From positions 1-39,293 of the forward strand of contig JAITWO010000038.1 in NCBI GenBank assembly GCA_031285205.1: 39,293 bases of DNA, written 5' to 3'. The translations under genes and the position numbers were made by a program. This document shows positions 15,641 through 24,266 of the stretch, one piece after another. The DNA is from Methanomassiliicoccaceae archaeon. GTDB taxonomy: Archaea > Thermoplasmatota > Thermoplasmata > Methanomassiliicoccales > Methanomethylophilaceae. Below the pieces are notes generated by a model, which saw nothing but the letters and a program-made list of their open reading frames with translations, had not been told where the DNA came from and did not search any database. Within the stretch, counting starts at the first letter, position 1. Each line of letters opens with the position of its first letter.

Positions 15641-15908
15641 TAAACACTGAGTGCTCTTAGATGTAAAAATACCAATAAATAGTAATAAGTTTATAAATTA
15701 TACAAGGTTTAGCCTCTGTAACTACGTTACAATTAAAGATTAACAATACCAGATAATGAATTTCACCGTGTGGTGACACACATATCCTGACGATTATTTC
15801 ACTGTTTCACATGTTGAGAAATTGTTGTCAGGACGTGACAGTCATCCTGTCCTGTGATGCCGCCTAAATATCATATGCCAGTCAATAAAAATACGGAATA
15901 AGGAAATG
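15641..15908. other. Intergenic region between the two surface protein genes
   Basis: AT-rich, with no gene. It holds the promoter of the InlB-repeat gene (minus-strand AATTTATAAAC near 15690-15700 and other AT-rich boxes). The perfect inverted repeat TGTAAC-TAC-GTTACA lies at 15717-15731, about 20 bases upstream of that box. Two longer-range inverted repeats also occur: TCCTGAC with GTCAGGA, and CAGGAC with GTCCTG, near 15786-15865. These could be regulator sites for surface-gene expression. Confidence 0.45.
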
Positions 15909-15933
15909 TAAGAAAGATGCCGTGAAGGCATCT
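15909..15933 (-). terminator. Terminator hairpin of the 15-repeat surface protein gene
   Basis: On the minus strand AGATGCC-TTCAC-GGCATCT (15915-15933) is followed by TTCTTAC. The stem is identical to that at 11107-11125 and only the loop differs. Confidence 0.7.
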
Positions 15934-15956
15934 GTTTTGATGGTCTGTACGGGATC

Positions 15957-18900
15957 TCACTCCTTCTTCTCCTCCCTCCGCTTTACCAACATGGCTATAC
16001 CTATTATAGAGAACAGGATGATGATCAAGATCAGCAGGAACCCTGAACTTTCCATTAACGCCTCGAACAATGATCTTTTTGTCGGCGAGAATCCTCCCGT
16101 CACGTCGACCGCATCATATATGTCGGCTGCGTAGGTATCATCGGTCATCTTTACCGGTCTGCCGTCATCCCATCCGTCGAACCTGTACCCGTTCGATGGT
16201 CCGGCCAGAATTTCGAGATTGGCGCCGTACTGTACTGTCAGTGTGACACTTGATGTGGCACTGTCAAGTGTCCCGCTGAATATGACGATCCCGTCGTAGG
16301 TGACCGTGTATGTTAACGTTCCCCCTGTACCGCTGTGGCTCAGTGTCACAGGGTATGTGTTCATGGTAACGTCTTCCACGGTGACCGTCATGTCCTCTGT
16401 TATGTTCAATATCGTGTACTCGCCGCTGCTCGCATCGACCGTTACGCCATTCACTTTCACCGCCGGCGATGATGCCGAGTATGCTGTGTCCAATGAGAAC
16501 GTGAAGGTGAACGAGCTACCGTATTCAACAGGTGATGATCCTTCCTTCGCGTTCAGCGCATATCCCGTCCCGCCTGTCAGCGATACGGTGTATGTGTTGA
16601 TCACTACATCTTCCACAGTAACGACGATATCTTCGGTTATGTTCAGTATCGTGTACTCGCCGCTGCTCACATCCACTTCCGTACCATTCACTTTCACTAT
16701 AGCCAGTGATGCTGAGTACGGTGTGTCCAATGAGAACGTGAAGGTGAACGAACTGCCGTAGTCAACGGGTGACGAAGATCCGCTCTTTACATCGATCACA
16801 TATCCCGTCCCGCCTGTCAGCGATACGGTGTATGTGTTTATGACAACCCCTTCGACCGTTACTGTCGTGTCCTCGGTTATGTTGGTGATGGTGTACTCGC
16901 CGCTGCTTGCGTCGACCGTTACACCGTTCACTTTCACCACCGGCGATGATGCCGAGTATGCTACATCCAGTGAGAACGTGAAGGTGAACGAACCGCCGTA
17001 GTTGACCGGTGATGACGATCCGCTCTTTGCATCGATCACATATCCCATCCCGCCTGTCAGCGATACGGTGTATGTGTTTATGACAACCCCTTCGACCGTT
17101 ACTGTCGTGTCCTCGGTTATGTTGGTGATGGTGTACTCACCGCTGCTCACATCCACTTCCGTACCGTTCACTTTCACTATAGCCAGTGATGCTGAGTACG
17201 GTGTGTCCAATGAGAACGTGAAGGTGAACGAACCGCCGTAGTCAACGGGTGACGAAGATCCGCTCTTTACATCGATCACATATCCCGTCCCGCCTGTCAA
17301 CGATACGGTGTATGTGTTTATGACAACCCCTTCGACCGTTACTATCACGTCTTCGGTTATGTTCAGTATCGTGTACTCTCCGTCGATGACCGTTACCGCG
17401 ATGCCATTCACTTTCACCACTGCAGGTGATGCCGAGTATGCTGTCTCCAATGAGAACGTGAACGTGAACTTATCTCCGTATTCCACCGTCGTTGGATCAG
17501 CGGTTGTCATTACATATCCCATCCCGCCTGTCAGCGATACAGTGTATGTGTTTATGACAACCTCCTCGACCGTTACTGTCGTGTTCTCGGTTATGTTGGG
17601 TATGGTGTACTCTCCGCCGATCATGTCGACTTTTGTACCGTTCACTTTGATCACCGGTGACGATGCCGAATATGCTGTCTCCAGTGAGAACGTGAAGGTG
17701 AACGAACCGCCGTAGTTGACCGGCGATGCAGATCCGGGCTTCGCGCCGATCACATATCCCGTCCCGTCTGTCAGCGATACGGTATATGTGTTTATGACAA
17801 CACCATCCACCGTGATGGTCATGGTCTCGGTTATGTTCAGTATCGTGTACTCGCCGCTGCTCACATCCACTTCCATACCGTTCACTTTGATCATCGGCGA
17901 TGCTGCCGAGTATGCTGCATCCAATGAGAACGTGAAGGTGAACGGATCTCCGTGATCAACCGGTGATGACGATCCGTCCTTTGCTTTCAGTGTGTATCCC
18001 GTTCCGCTTTGCAGCATGACGGCGTATGTGTTTATGAGAACGCCTTCCACGCTGACGGTCGTATTCTCTCTTATGCCGGATATTGTGTACTCGCCGCTGC
18101 TCACATCCACTTCCGTGCCGTTCACTTTGATCACCGGCGATGATGCCGAGTATGCTACATCCAAGAAGAACGTGAATGTGTAAGATCCGTCGTACTGTAC
18201 AGGCAGTGACGATCCGCTCTTTGCTTCCATCGTGTAACCTGTTCCTTCTGACAAGGTTACGGTGTATGTGTTAATCACCACATCTTCCACAGTAACGACG
18301 ATATCTTCGGTTATGTTGGTGATGGTGTACTCTCCGCCGCTCACGTCCACTTCCGTACCGTTCACTTTCACTATAGCCAGTGATGCTGAGTACGGTGTGT
18401 TCAATGAGAACGTGAAGGTGAACGAACCGCCGTAGTCAACAGGTGACGAAGATCCGCTCTTTGCATCGATCACATATCCCGTTCCGGTTGTAAGCGAGAC
18501 AGTGTATGTGTTTATCATGACATCTTCCACGGTGACGGTAACCTCCTTGGTTATGTTGGTGATAGTGTACTCGCCGCTGCTTGCATCGACCGTTACGCCA
18601 TTCACTTTCACCACCGGCGATGATGCCGAGTATGCTGTGTCCAATGAGAACGTGAAGGTGAACGAACCGCCGTAGTCAACAGGTGACGAAGATCCGCTCT
18701 TTGCATCGATCACATATCCCGTTCCGGTTGTCAGTGATACAGCGTATGTGTTGATCACCACATCTTCCACAGTAACGACGATATCTTCGGTTATGTTCAG
18801 TATCGTGTACTCGCCGCTGCTCACATCCACTTCCGCGCCGTTCACTTTTACTATAGCCAGTGATGCAGAGTAAGGCGTCTCCAATGAGAACGTGAAGGTG

Positions 18901-21900
18901 AACGAACCGCCGTAGTTGACCGGCGATGCGAATCCGGGCTTCGCACCGATCACATATCCCGTCCCGTCTGTCAGTGATACGGAATACGTGTTGATGACAA
19001 TCCCTTCTACCGTTATGACCTTGTTCTCGGTTATGTTGGTTATGGTGTACTCTCCGCCGCTCACGTCCACTTCCGTACCGTTCACTTTCACTATAGCCAG
19101 TGATGCAGAGTAAGGCGTCTCCAATGAGAACATGAAGGTGAACGAACCTCCGTAGTTGACCGGTGATGACGATCCGCTCTTTGCATCGATAACATATCCC
19201 GTTCCGCCTGTCAGCGATACGGAATAGGTGTTGATGACAACCCCCTCTACCGTTATGACCTTGTTCTCGGTTATGTTGGTTATGGTGTACTCTCCGCCGA
19301 TCATGTCGACCTTTGTACCATTCACTTTGATCACCGGTGATGATGCAGAGTATGCTGCGCCCAGTGAGAACGTGAAGGTGAACGAGCCGTCGTAGTTGAC
19401 CGGTGATACAGATCCGGGCTTCGCGCCGATCACATATCCAGTTCCAGTTGTAAGCGATACGGTGTATGTGTTGATCACCACATCTTCCACAGTAACGACG
19501 ATATCTTCGGTTATGTTGGTTATGGTGTACTCTCCGCCGCTCACGTCCACTTCCGTACCGTTCACTTTCACTGTAGCCAGTGATGCAGAGTACGGTGTGT
19601 CCAATAAGAACGTGAAGGTGAACGAGCCGTCGTAGTCAACGGGTGACGAAGATCCGCTCTTTGCACCAATCACATATCCCGTTCCGGTTGTCAGCGATAC
19701 GGAATACGTGTTGATGATGACCTCCTCTACCGTTATGACCTTGTTCTCGGTTATGTTGGTTATGGTATACTCTCCGTCGATGACCGTTACCGGGGTACCG
19801 TTCACTTTGATCACCGGCGATGATGCCGAGTATGCCGCGTCCAGTGAGAACATGAAGGTGAACGAACCTCCCGATTCCACCTCCGTCGGGCCCTCGGTCG
19901 TCAAAGTGTATCCGGTCTGCGGGGACGGCAGTGTCACATCGAACAGATACTGTATCGCGGTGATCGTTATCACCACATTATCGTTAACTTCGTCTATCGC
20001 GAACGAGCCGTCGCTGCTGTCATAGAAGTATGTTGATACGGGAATTCCGCCCATGGTTACCGTTACCGTATCGGGCAGTTTGTAACAACGGTCCGGCATG
20101 AACACGAAGTATAGACTATCACGGTCATTCACCGGCGGCAAAGCGCCGGATGGTGAGATGTTGTCCCCAATGACGGTGACGGTATATTCTACCGTTATGT
20201 GAACCTCGATGTCGCTGTATATGTCCGATATCCGGTACGTGAACTGGGCATCGCCCGCTGTGCCGCCGGTCCGCTGAACGTTCCCGAGCCCGACGATACT
20301 GACCGACGGAGCATATCCTATGTAACTTCCGTCAAGGGTGATCGTGAAATCGTGTGTGCTGCCCGGCTTTGCGGATGTGTCCTCCGGCAGTGTGCAGTAT
20401 GTTCCCGGACCCTGATAGAAGTCCACATCGTATGCCTCCTTATCAACGGTTATCTTGATCACGATGCTTTCGGTGACGTCCTTTATGTTGTATTTGTACC
20501 TGAACACGGAATTATCGGTGACATTCTGATCCGTGATGTCCGTCCCGTTCACAGAGACCGTCAGTGTCTCCGGTTTGTATCTTGAATTTATCATGATGTC
20601 GAATTCAAAATCGGCATGGTTGCGCAAGGGCACCACACTGCGGTCGAAGTCCACTTCGAATACACCTCTGCTCTGCGGGTCTATCGTCACGTTGTGGCCT
20701 ATGCCTGTCACGAACACTGTGCACGAACGCTTCACTTTTTGTAATGAGTATGTGTACACGTACGAATCTTTTTTGTATATGTCGCTCTTTTGCAGAACGA
20801 AGTTCTTGGCCGTCAGATCGATCACGAGTTCTCCGGTATGCAGTGCGATGTCCCCCAATCCCGGATTAATGAAGTCGCTGTAGTCCGGGTTGACGGTGAG
20901 AGTGAAGGGGAAGCTCATTCCCAGAGGCACGAAGTACGTTATGTACCTGTCATCTATTTTCATATAACCGAATTGTTTCAGCGGCGTCAATGTAAATCCC
21001 GCCTCCGACCTCAGGGTCACTGCCAATGTGATGGATGCATCCCCTGTGAAGGCGGTGATCTTCGGATATCCGTCGAACACCAGATCCGGCCTCATCGTCC
21101 AGAGCTTTTTATCATCATTGGCGATGTCCCATCCGGGGACGGTGCCGCCATTGAAGAGACCGGACAGACCCGGAATGTTCGTTCCGGATGTGTTGTATGT
21201 GGCGATGTCCATCATCTCGGTGTCACTTTTCGGGCCGGATGCCGAACCCGGGTTGTTCACCGTGCCGGAACCGTAGAGTCCCGCTATATATTTCCCATTG
21301 ACGAACAGCTTGTGCACTCCGCCTAGGTTCTCCAGGAAATATGTGTTGACAAGATATGTTGAGTCCCCTGTACCCAGTATCCCTCCGACGTTCGCCGTCC
21401 AGCTGCTTGTTACGGTCATCTTCGAAGTGTCATTCTCGTTGAATATTGAATAACAGTTCACCGCCGCCGTCGTTCCGTTCCTCATGCGGCCGGCTATGCC
21501 GCCGACGGATATGACCGGATTATTCCCTCCTCCGCCGAGCTTCACTGCCGATGCTATTATCGTGGCGGTGTTGTAGCTGTTGTATATCAGTGTTTGATCG
21601 CTTGACAGTCCCGTCCCGTTACCGCCCAATATGCCTCCCACATACAGTTCAGAACTTGTGTTCAGCTTATCCGCGACCATCTTTCCGACCACGCGCCCGA
21701 TATTCGCGCACTCTTCTATCGTTGTCTTACCGTTCGCGCCGCCCAATATGCCGCCTACGTACAGCTTACCGGTGAACATTGCGTTCTGGCCTGTGACCAC
21801 TGCGGTGACAGGTCCGGCGTTGCGGCACTGGAATAGTTTCGTGGTCCCGCTGGCATAGCCGACGATGCTCCCGGCGTACGTGGTCCCGCTGGTGTTACCG

Positions 21901-22862
21901 GTACCGGTGGGCACCGATGCTGCCACCACCGGGCCGATAACGAAGCATTTCTCTATCGTTACGTTCCCTATTATATGGCCTGCGATTCCGCCTACATAGA
22001 CGGTCGCCGTTCCGTATGCCGTGATGACGGTGAAATTGTTACACAGAAGGCCGAGCCCTGTGATCTTTGCGTTATTTCCTAGCTGTGCAAACAGACCGCC
22101 GTACACCGTTCCGGAGGTTGCCGTATTCGGTGTGTTGCTGTATGATGCATAATTCAGCCCTATGATGTTCTTGCCCTCGCCGTTGAACTCTCCCGTGAAC
22201 GGGGATACGGTGAAGGCCCCTGTCGTCTGGTTTGTGATCTTCATGCCTATCGGCGTGAACACACTGGTCTCGAACGTTGTGTTGAACGTTCCCGCATCAA
22301 AAGAGAATATGTCAACGGAATATGCAAAACTCTCGCCCGTGACCAGTTTCCCGCCCAGGATCAATGTGTATTCGCCGAAGGGGATGTTATCGATGGACAC
22401 TCTGTCGGTGTTGGTGCCGCGCTGCATGATGTCATCGATCCATACATACATTTCAGAAGCCATGGCGGACAGGATTATGTCCGCCTTCGCGGTCCCGTTC
22501 TGTGTTCCTTTACTGAACGGAACAGTAAGTCCCAATTTCACTCCGTTACCGATGGATGATGTACAGTCGATATCATTCTTCAGGTCATATTTTCCGTTGA
22601 GCGACCAGATGACACCTTCAGGGTATTTGTCGCCCGTGCCGACCCTCATCAGGTCCTCGAACTTGTATATGGGTATACGGCCGTCGTTATTAGTATAATA
22701 TATCAAGTAGTCCTTCGGATCGTCTCCGAGGTCGTCAAGTGTATCGTCCCTGTCCTCACTTTTGCCTGTGTTCTTAAAAATCATCGCAAAAGTGACCAAC
22801 GGAGATAATAACAACAGTGACACTGCTACGACTGTCAGTATGATTCTGATGTGCTTCTTCAT
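15957..22862 (-). CDS. Giant adhesin-like surface protein with fifteen 80-residue repeats
   Basis: A 2301-residue secreted, membrane-anchored protein. The start is ATG 22862, with GGAAAGGGATC upstream, followed by a hydrophobic signal (IILTVVAVSLLLLSPLV). The N-terminal body (~900 residues) resembles the downstream paralogue segment by segment: TDRVSIDNIPFGEYTLILGG, GLUG-like GGIAGHIIG and GGILGGANG, and WDIANDDKKLWT. Then come fifteen tandem repeats (16368-19953), probably beta-sandwich modules, forming a long stalk. The end has a GWDDGRPV domain, one transmembrane helix (LLILIIILFSIIGIAMLV) and a basic tail (KRREEKKE). The stalk repeats are Thr/Ser/Val-rich and cysteine-free. It probably acts as an extended adhesin. 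I cannot name the repeat family. Confidence 0.88.
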   Translation of the reverse strand: MKKHIRIILTVVAVSLLLLSPLVTFAMIFKNTGKSEDRDDTLDDLGDDPKDYLIYYTNNDGRIPIYKFEDLMRVGTGDKYPEGVIWSLNGKYDLKNDIDCTSSIGNGVKLGLTVPFSKGTQNGTAKADIILSAMASEMYVWIDDIMQRGTNTDRVSIDNIPFGEYTLILGGKLVTGESFAYSVDIFSFDAGTFNTTFETSVFTPIGMKITNQTTGAFTVSPFTGEFNGEGKNIIGLNYASYSNTPNTATSGTVYGGLFAQLGNNAKITGLGLLCNNFTVITAYGTATVYVGGIAGHIIGNVTIEKCFVIGPVVAASVPTGTGNTSGTTYAGSIVGYASGTTKLFQCRNAGPVTAVVTGQNAMFTGKLYVGGILGGANGKTTIEECANIGRVVGKMVADKLNTSSELYVGGILGGNGTGLSSDQTLIYNSYNTATIIASAVKLGGGGNNPVISVGGIAGRMRNGTTAAVNCYSIFNENDTSKMTVTSSWTANVGGILGTGDSTYLVNTYFLENLGGVHKLFVNGKYIAGLYGSGTVNNPGSASGPKSDTEMMDIATYNTSGTNIPGLSGLFNGGTVPGWDIANDDKKLWTMRPDLVFDGYPKITAFTGDASITLAVTLRSEAGFTLTPLKQFGYMKIDDRYITYFVPLGMSFPFTLTVNPDYSDFINPGLGDIALHTGELVIDLTAKNFVLQKSDIYKKDSYVYTYSLQKVKRSCTVFVTGIGHNVTIDPQSRGVFEVDFDRSVVPLRNHADFEFDIMINSRYKPETLTVSVNGTDITDQNVTDNSVFRYKYNIKDVTESIVIKITVDKEAYDVDFYQGPGTYCTLPEDTSAKPGSTHDFTITLDGSYIGYAPSVSIVGLGNVQRTGGTAGDAQFTYRISDIYSDIEVHITVEYTVTVIGDNISPSGALPPVNDRDSLYFVFMPDRCYKLPDTVTVTMGGIPVSTYFYDSSDGSFAIDEVNDNVVITITAIQYLFDVTLPSPQTGYTLTTEGPTEVESGGSFTFMFSLDAAYSASSPVIKVNGTPVTVIDGEYTITNITENKVITVEEVIINTYSVSLTTGTGYVIGAKSGSSSPVDYDGSFTFTFLLDTPYSASLATVKVNGTEVDVSGGEYTITNITEDIVVTVEDVVINTYTVSLTTGTGYVIGAKPGSVSPVNYDGSFTFTFSLGAAYSASSPVIKVNGTKVDMIGGEYTITNITENKVITVEGVVINTYSVSLTGGTGYVIDAKSGSSSPVNYGGSFTFMFSLETPYSASLAIVKVNGTEVDVSGGEYTITNITENKVITVEGIVINTYSVSLTDGTGYVIGAKPGFASPVNYGGSFTFTFSLETPYSASLAIVKVNGAEVDVSSGEYTILNITEDIVVTVEDVVINTYAVSLTTGTGYVIDAKSGSSSPVDYGGSFTFTFSLDTAYSASSPVVKVNGVTVDASSGEYTITNITKEVTVTVEDVMINTYTVSLTTGTGYVIDAKSGSSSPVDYGGSFTFTFSLNTPYSASLAIVKVNGTEVDVSGGEYTITNITEDIVVTVEDVVINTYTVTLSEGTGYTMEAKSGSSLPVQYDGSYTFTFFLDVAYSASSPVIKVNGTEVDVSSGEYTISGIRENTTVSVEGVLINTYAVMLQSGTGYTLKAKDGSSSPVDHGDPFTFTFSLDAAYSAASPMIKVNGMEVDVSSGEYTILNITETMTITVDGVVINTYTVSLTDGTGYVIGAKPGSASPVNYGGSFTFTFSLETAYSASSPVIKVNGTKVDMIGGEYTIPNITENTTVTVEEVVINTYTVSLTGGMGYVMTTADPTTVEYGDKFTFTFSLETAYSASPAVVKVNGIAVTVIDGEYTILNITEDVIVTVEGVVINTYTVSLTGGTGYVIDVKSGSSSPVDYGGSFTFTFSLDTPYSASLAIVKVNGTEVDVSSGEYTITNITEDTTVTVEGVVINTYTVSLTGGMGYVIDAKSGSSSPVNYGGSFTFTFSLDVAYSASSPVVKVNGVTVDASSGEYTITNITEDTTVTVEGVVINTYTVSLTGGTGYVIDVKSGSSSPVDYGSSFTFTFSLDTPYSASLAIVKVNGTEVDVSSGEYTILNITEDIVVTVEDVVINTYTVSLTGGTGYALNAKEGSSPVEYGSSFTFTFSLDTAYSASSPAVKVNGVTVDASSGEYTILNITEDMTVTVEDVTMNTYPVTLSHSGTGGTLTYTVTYDGIVIFSGTLDSATSSVTLTVQYGANLEILAGPSNGYRFDGWDDGRPVKMTDDTYAADIYDAVDVTGGFSPTKRSLFEALMESSGFLLILIIILFSIIGIAMLVKRREEKKE
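16368..19953 (-). repeat. Fifteen tandem ~240-base coding repeats
   Basis: Each unit encodes about 80 residues: INTYTVSL, then TGYVI, SPV-YGGSFTFTFSL, YSAS, KVNG, GEYTI and NITE-VTVE. The first (upstream-most) unit is the most diverged, one unit is shortened (the one with TTADPTTVEYGDKF), and some units are nearly identical. Two sub-types alternate: type A (TPYSASLAIVKVNGTEVD) and type B (AYSASSPVVKVNGVTVD). This is a protein-coding tandem array, not CRISPR, since units abut without spacers. Confidence 0.95.
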
Positions 22863-22990
22863 TATGATCCCTTTCCGCTGTGTCGTATCCTTCTGCACAT
22901 CCGTATTGCTCTTTCAGACCTCCTCCTCCCCCTTTGAAAGATCTCGACACCGAGCAATAGAGGATAGCTGATAGAGAATATATACTCTGT
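22863..22990 (-). promoter_or_regulatory. Leader and promoter of the 15-repeat surface gene
   Basis: The minus-strand arms TCTTTCA and TGAAAGA (22910-22941) form a perfect 7-bp stem with a 15-base purine-rich loop (AAGGGGGAGGAGGTC). This leader is the counterpart of the one at 15571-15640. A TATATA element at 22978-22984 predicts a start near 22953 and a leader of ~90 bases, unusually long for this window. Confidence 0.55.
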
Positions 22991-23087
22991 GGTGTAAACC
23001 TGCTATAAAATCAATAGTTGGATGCTCAAAAAATGTTCACATATATATAATTAATGTTTATCCATTTTGACTGCCGCTATGGAAATA
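22991..23087. other. Spacer between Pelota and the surface gene promoter
   Basis: About 100 AT-rich bases with an ATATATATAATTAAT stretch near 23041. No gene is seen. It may contribute upstream promoter elements for the surface gene. Confidence 0.35.
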
Positions 23088-24128
23088 TCACCCTGTTCTG
23101 TATCTTAAGATGGCCGCGATGCCTCCCAGCGCCGCCAGTTGACGGCCTGCATCATGCTTCTCGGAAACGATTATCACATTCCCCTTCTGAGATTCCGCAT
23201 CCTTCACAACAGCATCATGGTCCTTCTCCCTTATCCTCGAATCCAATATCAGCAACGTTTCCACAGCGCCCGCTCTTGCCGCATCCTCGACCTGTTTCGG
23301 TCCGTATGTTGCCAACCCGTCCTTGCCTATCTCTTCCATCAGTTTCTCCACGGATTCCATCTCGGCGGCGACCCGTGATTCGCGGAGGATTTCCGCGCCC
23401 ATTCCCTTCTTCATAAGTTCGTTTATCCCTGCCATACCGGATTGGCCCGTATGGTGCACATGCGCCTTTGAGAACAGCAACGGCGCCGTTCTCTTCCCTG
23501 ATTCCGCTAACGCTTCCTTTTCGAATCCCGGACCGAGGATCACCAGCGGCATCCCCTCCTCCGCCGTCGCCGCCAGCTTCGATATTATCTCGTCGTGGTA
23601 TACAGATGCCGTTTCCTTCTCCTGATATTGTTTCCCTGACCGCATTGATCTTATCGTTGCCATCTCCTTTAATCCGTACTGCCTGAGGACGGCTATCGAG
23701 GCCTCGTCCTGGTCCAATGAAACGAATACGACCATCGGCCTCTTTGATTCGAATACTGCCTTCCTGAGCCGTTCCAGCTGTGTCTCGCGCCACCTTTCCT
23801 TCGTTATCGTCAATGTCTCGCCGACCTCGAAGATCAGCGTATGGTGCTGCCCTATGTCCTGCGGGCCTTCCGTTATCGTACCGAGCACCCTCAGTCTTAA
23901 TTCTGCGTCCGAGAACTCGATCTTCTCCGTTCTTACGGACAGCGTCATCCGTTTCTTTTCCGCTCTCTCTGCCCTCAGCTTATCCGTCTGCTTTTCATCG
24001 CGCCGCGTTGTTGACGCCGTTAATATGTCATTTGTATCGATCACATTGAACAGATGCCAAATGTCATCCTCCGTTTCTATTTGTACTCTCATGGACCCGT
24101 TTACAGGGTCCTGGTCCAGCAGGCGCAT
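23088..24128 (-). CDS. pelA: Pelota/Dom34 homologue, mRNA surveillance factor
   Basis: A 346-residue archaeal Pelota that rescues ribosomes stalled on aberrant mRNA, acting with aEF1A and ABCE1. The N-terminal Sm-like domain shows EDDIWHLFNVI and ILTAS, and the centre QHHTLIFEVGETLTI. The C-terminal domain is release-factor-like (TLLILDSRIR near 280). No GGQ motif is present, as expected for Pelota rather than aRF1. The ATG at 24128 is chosen because Pelota proteins begin with a short MR-L segment; in-frame upstream starts at 24197 and around 24140 would add 4-23 unconserved residues. Length is normal for archaea. It is divergent from carA, with the two promoters sharing 24129-24266. Confidence 0.92.
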   Translation of the reverse strand: MRLLDQDPVNGSMRVQIETEDDIWHLFNVIDTNDILTASTTRRDEKQTDKLRAERAEKKRMTLSVRTEKIEFSDAELRLRVLGTITEGPQDIGQHHTLIFEVGETLTITKERWRETQLERLRKAVFESKRPMVVFVSLDQDEASIAVLRQYGLKEMATIRSMRSGKQYQEKETASVYHDEIISKLAATAEEGMPLVILGPGFEKEALAESGKRTAPLLFSKAHVHHTGQSGMAGINELMKKGMGAEILRESRVAAEMESVEKLMEEIGKDGLATYGPKQVEDAARAGAVETLLILDSRIREKDHDAVVKDAESQKGNVIIVSEKHDAGRQLAALGGIAAILRYRTG

Positions 24129-24233
24129 GCCATCCCATTGCATCATCACGTTTTTATGTTTCGTTATTTTAACGGCGTTTTGTCTATGGAGAGACAACCT
24201 GAACTCACTGCTGTATTACTCCATGTGCACCCA

Positions 24234-24243
24234 TTAAATATAA
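24234..24243 (+). promoter_or_regulatory. TATA box of carAB
   Basis: TTAAATATAA lies 24-33 bases before the tandem ATGs at 24267 and 24270. This spacing implies an almost leaderless transcript. Confidence 0.6.
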
Positions 24244-24266
24244 TCCAATGGTACTGTGTAAACCCG

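Noticed and set aside
16368-19953. CRISPR array
   Set aside because: Units are ~240 bases, abut without spacers and encode a continuous protein; no cas genes are near.
16300-20025. Many plus-strand frames of 60-153 codons with similar sequences
   Set aside because: They are antisense shadows of the tandem repeat array; their similarity comes from the repeats on the minus strand.
23088-24128. Archaeal release factor aRF1
   Set aside because: No GGQ motif, and the N-terminus is the Sm-like Pelota type.
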